A stretch of 64,000 nt of DNA, taken from positions 1,332,530-1,396,529 of the forward strand of contig NW_008709919.1 in the NCBI RefSeq assembly GCF_000327385.1. Reading direction: 5' to 3'. Under the pieces are notes generated by a model, which worked only from the letters and a program-made list of their open reading frames with translations, had not been told where the DNA came from and did no database searches. How positions within the stretch are numbered: position 1 is the stretch's first letter; each line of letters begins with the position of its first letter. The DNA comes from Lottia gigantea. Lineage: Eukaryota > Mollusca > Gastropoda > Lottiidae. Made by a program: the position numbers and the translations under genes. Positions 38,179 to 49,700 of the stretch are shown here, piece after piece.

Positions 38179-38771
38179 AATTGAATATATCAGTTACATA
38201 AAAGCTGATATGTAAGAATTAGTAATATTGCCTTTTTTGGACATGGAGGCTCAAAGAAAAATTGAGTTTATTCCCAAACTTTGTTCCATCACTAGCCTAT
38301 TTTGAACAGCATTTGTAATGCAGGCTTATGGGTATACATAAATAGAATATAATTATAATTCTCTCAATAGGCTATGCCTAAAAATATATATTTACATACA
38401 AGCGATATTGTGGAATCATTAACTTTCAGATGTACCAAATTTCATGAACTACATTGTCCTACAAGTCATATTCATGTTGCTACTACATAAAAATTTATGG
38501 GTTTTACTATAAATCCCAATTTAATATTTTAGTTAATCTAAAGTAATTAACTGGTCTAATCCAATTGTTATATATTCCCTATTACTATTGAAATCATTGT
38601 TACTTCATGTCCCTTCTATCAAGTAACATCAGTCACTATACTATAGTATTTAATATTTGACTTCGTAGATTGGCTGTCAAACGGAAATTAAGCCCTTCAT
38701 GAAAATTAATGATTTCAGAGTAACTGTTTTATGTGGTACTTGTAACATACTGTTGTACCCTGTTGTTGACT

Positions 38772-39937
38772 TCAGATATAAAAATCTCTATTTCTGATAA
38801 TAGTAGCAGAAGGGTAATCCATAGCTACATCTTGTACATCTCTTAACAACATTTCAGCTCTGAAAAAAAGAACAAAAAACTGAACCAAGCACTACCAATT
38901 GCACCAAAATTGGACTAAAACTGAAGCCTCTATTGAGCAAATAACCTACTTTTATGTACATCATTCACAAAGTAAGAAATTTAACAGAAAATAGTTGTTA
39001 CAGTGCAGATTTGTCCAAGAGCCCATCAATGTGTCAACAAGGTCAAACTGAGAAAAATTATGACTTAACAGCTCTCAAATATAAGGCCACTGGACACCAT
39101 TTTCTTTCAAAGTACCCCCGGATCCTCAACCATTTTGTATGACCTTAATTTCATAAAATATCAAATTCAAAAACAACCAAGATCTGATCAATATACCATA
39201 CCACAAGCTACAGCATATATATGCAGGCTTTCTTTAAGTTTTAAGTGGTAGCATGTTTCTTACCTGCGAGCCTTCTTCTCTTTATGTCTACGGATACAGA
39301 GAAGAGCAAAGACAGAGAGGAAAATAGAAGGAACAACAACTCCCAATAATATCAAAGCTATGAAGGCAGTTTCATCGGTGGTATTTAAATGGTGGAAGAA
39401 GTCTTTACCATCACCAGTTACATCAGCTAAGTGATTCACTGTGGTATTAACAAAAGCTGTAACATAAAAGATGATATAATAAAAATAAAATCTTTACTGA
39501 AATCCAGTTACCAGATGTAATCTTCTAACTACTACAAATAAGATGTCACATTATGTCTACTTTTTAATATTTTCAGAACATAGGAATTTATCCCTAATAA
39601 AGTCTCATCTAGCTAACCCATGGGTCAGCAGTTTATAAAACAAAGTAGAAACTTCAGAATTTGTCCAGTTAGTGATGTTGTTTTTATGGGCTGAGATTGG
39701 TGAAAATTAACATATTTGAATGGCACAATCCATTAAGGCCCCCATATACAACCCACTATTAAAATTCCAAAACAGTTGAAAAATAGTAGTCGTTATCACT
39801 ACAATTGTGTCAAAATGTCCTTTTGAACAGTTCTTGGTATGGCCCTTAAGACCAACCCGCAACTATGTAGAAAAATAATAAAGACTTAAGAAAACTTTCT
39901 GAATGTTGAAATTCTCACCTGAAGAAGGAGTAGTCAT
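38772..39937 (-). CDS. Gene E: minimal 99-aa single-pass membrane protein
   Basis: Three exons: 39919-39937 (ATG to phase 1), 39264-39456, 38772-38859. They join through GT-AG introns to exactly 300 bases. The outer part has only about 37 residues (MTTPSSA FVNTTVNHLA), with N-glycosylation sites at N10 and N31 and no signal peptide. The membrane helix is at 38-61 (FIALILLGVVVPSIFLSVFA), followed by CIRRHKEKKAR. The tail is short (AEMLLRDVQDVAMDYPSATI) and ends NRDFYI, an aliphatic end compatible with a class II PDZ ligand. Intron phases (1 into the membrane exon, 2 out of it) are the same as in its neighbours, so I take it as a stripped-down family member. Size and topology resemble small ion-channel or receptor accessory proteins, but no family signature confirms that. 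Confidence 0.8.
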
Positions 39938-41405
39938 ATTTAATTTTCTTTATTTTGATTCAATTCTTAAAAACAAAGGCACCGTGTGTTGTCACCTACA
40001 AAGCAAAGGTAATATTTCATTTAGGAACATATATTGATTGTTATAATGTGACTTTTTCAAATGTTATGTCTTGGAGGGAAGGAAGTGTTTTTGTCACCAC
40101 AGACAGTTAGCCTACGGAATTGATGAGACCATAATATTGGTTCGAGACTGGTGGGCACATTGATATCAAAATATTTTAAACCATATCAATATCAGTATTT
40201 TGCTTAGGCCAAATTAATGTAGGGTAGGGGAGCACTTGCCTGTTTAATTTTAGAAGTGAAAAAGAGCGGATTCTCAGTTTTCGTATCATTACTTTCATGC
40301 TATCGTCTAATTATAACTTTCTGAAATTCTGAGTATAATATCTACTATTTAAATTGTAGACTTACAATGTGTTCATGGCAACCATTTAGTTTCAAATTAC
40401 TTGACACTTTTAGCAAGGGCAAAATAATAACATTGAAAATAAAAGTACAAGATGGCCACCAAAATAAAAACAAAGTAACTTCCGTTGAAATACGTTCAGG
40501 TAATTATCTCCCTTGACGTAACAAAATTGTTTTCAGGCAACAGTAATTTTCTTATATGTTCATGTCTCGAGTCTAATCCACTATCTGTCTTCAAATTGTT
40601 CTTTTAATTTTCAATTTTCTCAAATAGGTAGAAAATATTATTTTTAAAATTTGTAATGATATAGCCACCTTGAAACACGATAATTCAACTGCTGAAGGCA
40701 TAGATGTAAGCGCGAAAACTCTTACTATCAAAATGTTTACCATCAACACCCAGGTCAACAATCGATTTGGTTCAAATCATTCGCAATCCACCAAAGACAT
40801 CAGAAAAACGACGAAGAAACGTGTATCATGTGTAATAATGTTATTCGTCTATAAAAAGCCTTGATTGAAAGTAGGCCTTAACTAAATGGTATCCAAGACA
40901 ATAGATTTAGTGAAAAGGCAAAGCTAAAAGTAAAATACAAACACATTTTTTTTTCTTCAAAAAATTGCGATGAGGACGGTCAATATTGGAATTAAGGCTG
41001 ATAAAATATCGGATCCATACCAGTATCCCCGTTCGATATCGCCTCGCGTTGTGATGGTCCATCTTGACACAATGGTCATAAAATCTTCGTAGGCCTGGTT
41101 GGCTATTAAAAGTTTACTAAGAAGCGTTCAATTACAAAAAGTTGCGAAAAAAATGTATTCCGAATAAAGTTAAACATATAATATTGATATCACCCTGTCA
41201 TACTTATACGTTTGAGAGCAATAAATATATGATAACATTTTATGGTCTGTTGAGCCTTTTCAAATTAGCCTACTGTTATGCATCTTATTATGTCAACATA
41301 ACATACATATGTATGTGTAGCATAGATTCGTTCGACCTACACTAATTCGAATTCTACAAACCATAATTGGTTACGAAAACTGAACAGTGATTGGTGTGTC
41401 TAGTT
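39938..41405. other. Region between gene E and the ART gene (divergent)
   Basis: Gene E leaves to the left and the ART gene to the right, so both promoters should lie here. A plus-strand TATAAAAA is at 40850-40857 and a copy of the TTATCTCCCTTGACGTAAC motif near 40503-40522. No further gene is seen. Confidence 0.45.
40850..40857 (+). promoter_or_regulatory. Possible TATA box for the ART gene
   Basis: TATAAAAA on the plus strand, about 550 bases before the first ATG of the ART frame. Use would imply a long leader or an unseen intron in it, so support is weak. Confidence 0.25.
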
Positions 41406-43346
41406 ATGGACATCCAATCATGTCCTAGAAGACCAATTCTGTCCCGGATGAATCCTCTTTCAAATCTGTTTCCTTTGTTTACAAAAAAATGTTGGTTTTT
41501 CCACTTTTATAGTTCCTTATCCAACTACAGAAAATATATATGCCGATTATACAAGTTAGACAAAATGTATATGAATTATGTGTCTAAAATGAAAAAATCT
41601 AGCAGAAAGTCCAACGCTGATGAAAAATATAGATCGGATGGTAATGACGTTAGAAATAGAGATAATCCCATCAATGAAGCAAATGAAGAAGATAGATCAG
41701 ATGGTGAAGACGTTAGAAATGGAGATCATCCCTTCACTGAAGCAAATGAAGAAGATAGATCGGATGGTAATGACGTTAGAAATAGAGATAATCCCATCAA
41801 TGCAGCAAATGAAGAAGATAGATCGGATGGTGATGACGTTAGAAATGGAGATAATCCTATCAATGAAGAAGATGATAGATCGGATGGTAATGACTTTAGA
41901 AATGGAGATAATCCTATCAGTATCACTGAAGCAAATGAAGAATATAGATCGGATGATGACCACGTTGCAAATGGAAATAATCGCATCATTGATGCAAACG
42001 AAGAAGATAGAACGGATGGTGATCAAATGACAAATGGAGATAATCGCATCACTGAAGCAAATGAAAAATATAGATCGCATGGTGATCACGTTACAAATGG
42101 AGATAATCGCATTACTGAAGCAAATGAAGAAGATAGATCAGATGGTGATGACGTTAGAAATGGAGATAAACCCTTCACTGAGGCAAATGAAGAATATAGA
42201 TCGGACGGTGATCACGTTGCAAATGGAGATAATCGCATAAACGAAGAAGATAGATCCTCAAGATACGTTGATCAAACATTGGACGAAATCAAGACTAGTA
42301 AAACATTAAATGATCTGAGACCATATTATTCAGGAGATCTTGTAACGGAGAGAATGAATCTAGTACGGGATTCCATCAATTATATCCGTGAGAATTGGGA
42401 TAAATACGGTGAACTTGAGGAAAACTTGAAGATTTTTCTAAAGGAAAATAATGTGGAATTTGACAATCCAAAAGTGCAGAAGATGTTAGAAACAGTTCTC
42501 AATACTAATTACGAATGGTCTCAACCAGATGACAAATTCCACGCAATCGGACTATATACAGCTGAAGAAGGTTACAACAAACTCTTTTCGTTGGTTAACA
42601 GAACATTTAGAGCAGACGAGTCCACAGATTTGGTGGACAAAATAAGAAATGTGGTATTTTTGATTGAATTGATTAATATTGATTTATTCAATTACTGTTA
42701 CTGTCGTCCTCAACATGACAACTACCAAGGTACTGTGTACAGAGGTATGTCACTTCAACCACAAGATATCCAAGCATTTACGGATCTTTTGAATCAGTCC
42801 ATAGAAAAACGTTTCATTTCAGTACCATTAAGTCTGTGGTCGACCACAGCCGACTTAAATGTAGCAAAGAACTTCATCCGTGACACAGATTCACAGAACT
42901 CTCAACCCTTGCTTATGGAAATAGATGTGATCGAGATGAAACCCGAATATCTGGAGTATTATCGTGACCGATTTCCAATTAGTGTAGTTAGTACCATCTG
43001 TGCAGTCACAATCAAGGATCTGTCAATGTTTCCAAGAGAGTACGAGGTTCTTTTACGTGGAGCTTTCTTTCAAGTTTTGGATCTCTATGAAGGACCCCTT
43101 ATCTGTGGGAAACCATGTAAAGTTCTTCATATGGTTACAGTGAACTCTAATCGAGATCACATTTCAACTGTGCAACTTGGAGACGACACAAACATAGCTC
43201 GCCAATTGTTTGGGACTATGGTAAACATAACTCGATGTGAATATGCTGTAAAGTACTTTTCAGAAAAGAACAATACGGACGAAGTCACCAAATATGAGAC
43301 CATACTTAACCAGAAGAAAGAGGCCTTGAGTAAATTGATGGATTAA
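41406..43346 (+). CDS. Mono-ADP-ribosyltransferase (R-S-ExE type) with acidic 21-residue repeats
   Basis: A single open exon of 646 residues from the first ATG (41406), with an in-frame TGA at 41388-41390. A later ATG at 41589 (residue 62) would remove an odd Phe/Tyr-rich leader, so the start is open. Residues 76-282 are ten units of about 21 residues with consensus RSDGxDVRNGDNP plus EANEED. The C-terminal half is an ART domain: catalytic Arg in VYRGMS (R446), the Ser motif WSTTAD (S479), and the ExE motif REYEVLL (E545, E547). R-S-ExE enzymes transfer ADP-ribose from NAD to arginine on target proteins. All three motif sites are present, so the enzyme looks whole. There is no signal peptide or membrane segment, so it is probably intracellular. 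It is the only plus-strand gene in the cluster. Intronless form could reflect retroposition or transfer (inference). Confidence 0.93.
   Translation: MDIQSCPRRPILSRMNPLSNLFPLFTKKCWFFHFYSSLSNYRKYICRLYKLDKMYMNYVSKMKKSSRKSNADEKYRSDGNDVRNRDNPINEANEEDRSDGEDVRNGDHPFTEANEEDRSDGNDVRNRDNPINAANEEDRSDGDDVRNGDNPINEEDDRSDGNDFRNGDNPISITEANEEYRSDDDHVANGNNRIIDANEEDRTDGDQMTNGDNRITEANEKYRSHGDHVTNGDNRITEANEEDRSDGDDVRNGDKPFTEANEEYRSDGDHVANGDNRINEEDRSSRYVDQTLDEIKTSKTLNDLRPYYSGDLVTERMNLVRDSINYIRENWDKYGELEENLKIFLKENNVEFDNPKVQKMLETVLNTNYEWSQPDDKFHAIGLYTAEEGYNKLFSLVNRTFRADESTDLVDKIRNVVFLIELINIDLFNYCYCRPQHDNYQGTVYRGMSLQPQDIQAFTDLLNQSIEKRFISVPLSLWSTTADLNVAKNFIRDTDSQNSQPLLMEIDVIEMKPEYLEYYRDRFPISVVSTICAVTIKDLSMFPREYEVLLRGAFFQVLDLYEGPLICGKPCKVLHMVTVNSNRDHISTVQLGDDTNIARQLFGTMVNITRCEYAVKYFSEKNNTDEVTKYETILNQKKEALSKLMD
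41631..42251 (+). repeat. 63-bp coding tandem repeat, 10 units, inside the ART gene
   Basis: Ten units of 18-23 codons (seven of exactly 21) encode RSDGxDVRNGDNP...EANEED. Units 1-5 and 9 carry DVRNGDNP-type cores, while 6-8 and 10 carry HVANGDNR or HVTNGDNR cores, so two subtypes exist and unit 9 interrupts the second. Length differences keep the frame. The stretch is also open in other frames because of the regular period. Confidence 0.92.
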
Positions 43347-46300
43347 AAGTCTGCCATCAATGGGCAATTGTGATGATTTTTAAGACGCATTCAAAACTCA
43401 AAATTAGATCAGAAATTTAACAATTGCGATTTGAAGACATTCATATTGTTTCCAGTATGTGCCAAAAAATGAATTTTCTTGTCTTTTATAAGCATATCTG
43501 TGATAAATCATTTGTTAGAAAACACATCTTTTCCTTGCGTTTACATGAACTTCGTCGCGCAGATGTAGAGGACCTCAAATATCTTGGATTCAAATTGCAT
43601 TTTGTATACTGGAGATACATTGGTTTTCTGATGGTGACGTCATAACCTGCTAATTCATTCTGGAATTACTGGAACGTTACGTCGAGTGGGAAAAAAGGAA
43701 ATTTTTCTGAAAGCTACACCGATACATGATATGCATGGCAAAAGAAAAATTCTTAATACATGTATAAGACACTTGATTCTTTATAGAAAAAAAATTTAAT
43801 AGCAAAATTTTATAATACAATCTATGTACAGATCTTTATGGAAGACATTTGATTTTGTTGCTCTTTTATGATGATGCCATATATATATCATACAAAATAA
43901 ATAACATTAAAATTACATTTACGTAAAATACACATAATTTGACACTTTGGGAATAGTATACATTTGTTTAAATGTAATAATTTAGAATAAAACACACACG
44001 GTAATTAACATACACAGAAAATTCACATAATCTCAAATATTATATTTAAAACAAAAAGAGTATATTGATTGAGATCGCGTTTAAATCAAATTCAAATTTG
44101 AATTGTACCGCAAAGGAGAAAAACTTGCCATAGAATTGTGTTACTGGTTCAACAGGGAGACACCCTACCACAATGTTGCTGTATATTTCCGGGGAAACGA
44201 ATTCGAAAATTAAGCGACTATGAAATGGATGTAATCATCTAGATATTTACTACACAAGCTGATAAAGCTTAATTTCAGCTATCCGTAACGTATTGCAGAA
44301 GGCCTTTATCAACATTCTCATATGCATCACCAACGACGTCATCAGCTGGTTAAGCAAACAAATATTTAGACAACTTTATCCGCTTTATCTGAGCTTTAAC
44401 GAAACACATTGCAATATCACAATACGACATAAATACACAAATAATACTGAAATATTATGACAATAAAATATACATTTCTTTGGAAGACTAGCTTAAAATG
44501 ACCCTTTATCAGAAAAGGAAAAGACGAAATAATAATATAATATATACATTCATAAAACAGAAAAGTAATCTCATTCTTATATTCCGAAACATGCTGAGTT
44601 GTGTCTTTGAGTGTCTGGTTTCTCGAATGTGTTTTTCTTAGTCAAAATGGATTTTTTTTTTTAGACCTGCATCTTATACTGCAATTTAATTTCATATCTT
44701 TTTTATTTCTGATATTTGAAGTCTACATTGTACCATGGGGACTGGCAATATCAGAAAACTAAAAAGATACGAAATAGGTACTACTTTCCTGTGACATTTA
44801 GTAATTGAGGTATGAATATATGAACACAATTTTATGGATAACATTGTGTTCATATAGAAATTCTTACTAATTTTAATTATATTGCTTGAACAGAGACACC
44901 GTTAGAAATGCTTTGAGAAATATAAGACATATGCATATATTATTTGACACAATGGAACGTTTGGCACATAAAAATACACAACACAAATATTATGAAAATA
45001 ACATGAACATAAGTTAAAATTCAATTAAAAATATCTACACGCAAGAATTCAGAATTTTAAAATATGCGGGAACTGTTATAAATCTGTTTTGGCACAAAAT
45101 ACAACAGATTTGCATCTCAGGATTACAGATATTTCAAATAATAGATTTACATTCAAATTTATAAATTTTTATTTGATATATATTGCTCATAATATGATTA
45201 ATTTATTAACTTTATATATATTTTGGAATTTGAGTTATTTAACACGGTATATAATAGATTTGTAATACTTAAAACTTTTATATCCTTCAAATTATAGATT
45301 TACAACAATATATAGATTTTGATTTTAGCACAGAATAACTCTGTAGATTTTTACATTTTCCAAAACATTATAGATTTTAATTTGTTATATTTGGCACAGA
45401 ATATAAATTTATAACTCTAGTTTATAGATTATCCGACTATAGAATTATTATAAAGGTTTTGATATTTGGCACAAATTATTCTACATTTATACTTTCTCAC
45501 AACTTAATATAGATTTTGATTATTTGGCATAGAATATAATATATATATGTACCTCTGAAGGTTTTAGATTTTCGGCATTATAGATTTAATTCAATATAGA
45601 TTTTGATTTGAAACATTTGGCACACAATATAATATAATATATATATTTATAGAAGAGAAAGGGTAGGAAAACAAAGAAGCATTCTAATATCTTGTTACTT
45701 CAAGATTTTATACATTGGAGGAAAAGTAAGAACAATAACACAAGATTGTGTAGAATATATGATTACATATTTACAAACAGAACAGGACAAGAATATAAGG
45801 CACACGTATATATGAGGAAAGGCAAGTTTATATTTGACAGATTTTATAGCCATTGAATATGTATCACCGGACACTTATAGCTTCTCTTACAGCCCACCTG
45901 ACTACAAAGCTGTCGTCTATGGTTCCATTACAGAACTCGACCAAATAACCTTAGCGCCAGTGACGTGAACATCTGATCGATTATGGAATTTCAGGAACCT
46001 CAGACATCTGAATGGAATCTGGTTAGGACGAATTAAAACGCTAAGTATCCAGGATACTCATTCCATTGCTAGAAAACCTTTGATTGAACACACAACAATA
46101 CTGGTAGTAGGTAATGATGAACACCAAATAAATAAAATAAAAGTTGTAGGCTATATGCAATGTTAGTAATCGTAACTATAGACGGACATATAGGCGCTAT
46201 AGTTATGCACAAATGGACGATTTAAACATAGACAAGAGTATATTCTAAGTAAAATAAATGATAATTAAAAAAAAGTCAGTCAATCTTATAATGTGTTCCT

Positions 46301-46789
46301 TCCCATTTATTTTTTTTTCAGAAATCAAGCCGACCGTTCGTGATTAGGTTTAAAATCGTCCCTTGATGTTCAGTAAAACCTATGCTAGACTATATCTCGT
46401 GGTTAATAAACTTACGATAAGAAAAATGATTTGAAAAAAATAGAAGCTTTTCAAGGAATTTCATTCAGCTTCTAGTAAAAGTTGAGCTATATGTGATAGT
46501 CTTTTGGTATTATAATTATACAGAAGAATATAAAATTGTATATGGAATAAATAAAGTATAAACTTGAGTATAAAATTCTACATTAAATATGACTGGATGC
46601 ATAATTTAAATAATGTTCATTATAAAAAATTGAATAAGTTAAAAATGAGTATACAAAAAGGAATATGAAGTAATATAAAAATGATAAAATAATACTGGTA
46701 AAATGAAATAGCACCATTACTTGTAAAGATCATTGTGTAAGTTCTTTGCATTGTTGACTTGTGGCTGGAGTTATTCCCCTTATATCACA
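43347..46789. other. Convergent intergenic region between ART gene and gene F, AT-rich repeats
   Basis: A possible polyadenylation signal AATAAA for the ART gene lies at 43896-43901. The rest is AT-rich, including a field of degenerate units (ATAGATTTTGATTT and TTGGCACAGAATATA) at about 45040-45650. No gene is seen. Confidence 0.5.
45040..45650. repeat. Degenerate AT-rich tandem repeat
   Basis: Variants of TATAGATTTTGATTTGGCAC and CACAGAATATAATATATA recur at a spacing of roughly 50-70 bases about eight times. The copies are old and diverged. Confidence 0.7.
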
Positions 46790-49700
46790 TCAAAAATACT
46801 CAATTTCTAACCTGTAAGAAAGAAAAATATCAATGAACAAAATTGTCTTAAAATATTTCATTGTTATTGGGCCATTTCAGAAGGGGAAACTTCGAACTCA
46901 TGAAAAAATAAGAAAAGTTAAGGATTCTCTAACAAGATGTGTTGAGTGATTCCGGTGTGCCAAAGAAAACAACAACATAGCCACAATAATTCTAAAAAAT
47001 TAAAAAATATTGAATTTTGAGAAGATATCACCACCTCATTGAAGTTTGGGTGGATATATGCAACGCCAAAGTATTTTGAATCGATATGGCAATCATTGTC
47101 CAATTAGCAAACACCCATTATCAAGTTAAGTAAAATCCGCCACCAAGTACGATTCAAGTGTAAACCCACCATGCTTTGTTCAGAGTCGAGTAGAGAAAAC
47201 GTACCGAGCCAATGGTGCAGTGCCTTCTAATCTACCGCATCTATACAGAGTATTTGGTTCTCTTTGTGCTTCGTTGCTGGTAGAACTCCTGGTTAATTGC
47301 GGACTAGGAACTGGACGTTCTCTTTGATGTGTTGGATCTGGTCTTCTGGGATTTCGACGTGTTTCTGATGAACTATTGGCTGGATGGTGTATTTGAGCTC
47401 TAGCTGTACTTCTATGTTGTGGATTTGAAGAATTCGTTGATCTTCGAGATTCATTGGATAATGTGGATGGAATTATTTGTTGATTTGTTTGAGCGTTACA
47501 TTGAACAATGGTCCTATGGTTGGAGGATGGAGTTGATGATGTAGGTTCTTGAGCACTTCTGCTTGGATTTCTAGGAGGACGCGGACTTTGCACAACTGCC
47601 ATTCTATTACTATTTGTCCTTTCCACACTAATAATGCGATCGCTTGAGCCTCTTCCCCCAGCAAATAAACTATAAGGTGGTGGGGGCTCTTCATCCCAAA
47701 AGCAGGAAGGGTACTCCTGAGCATAACGACGACTGTTATCATCCTGAGAAGCACCAGATTGTGGAGGACCAGACGAAGCGGATGCTTGAGTTCGAGATGG
47801 CTCTAGTCGTGGTGGTCTATCCATCATGGCCTCTCTATAGGTTGGTGGTAATCGCTGTGAATTTCTATGCAGAGACCAATTGGCCTGTTCATTTTCTGTT
47901 GAAAACGCAGGGTTATCCCCACCACCTCGACGTCTTTCATTCGATACGGTGAATATGGATGGTCTGAAATAAAAAGAGGACTTGATATAATTTTTTACTA
48001 CTTGTGAATGGATGTAAGTCTTGAGATTGAAGTAAATTATTTTTGATGTAACTAGTAGGAAAATGAGAAAAGAATAACAACAGGCTAAATGGGAGATTCA
48101 TTTACATCAAGTTTCCAATCTGAATATGATCTTTCGGAATAATACCGTTTGTGAACTTCACTCAAAAACATAGTTACAAAACATACCTTCTTCTAGGTCT
48201 TCTTGCACCGCCTTTGTGTCGAGCTGTTAATATCACTGTTAATAATATCAATAACGAGAATAACAATACACCGCCTAATACCCAGACAATAATAATAATA
48301 GTTTCAACCTTCATTTCTTCCCCAGGTTTTATTTCATTCTTTGTCTCTGCTGAAAAATGAATAATGAATCATTTAAAAAATTCCCTTTAAAAATACATGC
48401 AAATAAAATTCATGTATCGTTTAGTAATGGCTCTTCAGGTAGACTTCATATTTGGACGTATCCTATGTTTCTGTTGACCATATCAGAAATATTTAAATGT
48501 TGGGTGAGGGAATGAGCAAAAGGGCAGCTCGTCCTCATTCCCTAATCATTATACTGCACACACACTTTAAAAAATTCCTTCGAAATAACATTTTTTCACG
48601 AAAAATTTAAATCATTGCCACGCAATATATGTAAAAAACACAAGACAATATTATGGAATATAATACAATATATGCAATATATGGTTAAATTGGATAAAGA
48701 CGTAGCACTCATTAATCATTTCAAACAGGAATATAATATTATGCAATTATCAAGGGCGAGACTTATATATTTTATGATTTTTTGAAAAAAGAAATCGTTC
48801 ACTGCAGCAATGGTCTGGAGACATCCCTCCCAAATCAAGACCAAGGGCGAGACTGACTCTGTACGTACGGCTCTGATGAATCAAGATGCATTACTATACA
48901 TGTATTAAATGTGACTATCTGAAACCGATACTGTATTTAATATTTAAATAGAGTGTTAAATCATCGTTATTAACACCTGTGATTAAACACACAAGTTTAT
49001 CAGCTCGACCACCGACATCACACCTGACTCTTTACACGACCATTCAACCATTTAACAATCAATTACCTGTGTGACACGGTGATATTGTACCGTTCCATTT
49101 CTGCTCCGCTAAACATTTCAATATGGCGACCGTCACGTTATGACAGAAAACATGAACCAATGAGCCAATCGTACGACTATCTGTATTTAATGTGTGTAAA
49201 TCGCCGTCTTTTAATAGTGGTAAACATTCTCCTGAAGTGAAAAAAATAAATCGTAATGATAATGAGTGGCAATTTGACTATTATTTGGTTATTCCTCAAT
49301 TTAACCTCGTATCGTACGATCCAGTTTTCATAGTCAGAGGTCGGGGGAATTGACATGGAATTAAAGGTTCGTTATAAGGATTGGACAATAAAATGAGGTC
49401 CGGGGTGCTACATGTCGTTTACATCAAAGACCCTCCGGAATAGCAAATCAAAAAAGAGTTGGCTGCTTCCAACGTAAATCTTCCCATTTTATTTCTGAAA
49501 ATACGATTATTAATTTGATGATTTAAAATTAGAACGCAACGTTAAGTGAGGTATATTTTATGATTTTTTGAAAAAGAAATTGTCTTCTGCAACAATGGTC
49601 GGGAGACTTCCCGCCCAAATCAAGACCAATAGCTATCAACTCACAAATAACACATTCAAGAATATTTGCTTAAATTTGAAAGTCATATTGAAATTTAAGT

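Larger units (their letters stand above)
33312..38771. other. Intergenic region between genes D and E, repeat-rich
   Basis: About 5.4 kb. It holds a probable dispersed repeat at about 33880-34760, including two direct copies of a TTATCTCCCTTGACGTAGC segment, a ~35-bp tandem repeat at 35690-36015, and a 27-bp minisatellite at 37738-38178. No gene is supported, apart from a possible extra outer exon of gene D near 33440-33680. Confidence 0.5.

Noticed and set aside
37702-38180. Long repetitive frames on both strands
   Set aside because: Produced by a 27-base minisatellite whose period is divisible by three; no start context, domain or splice signals.
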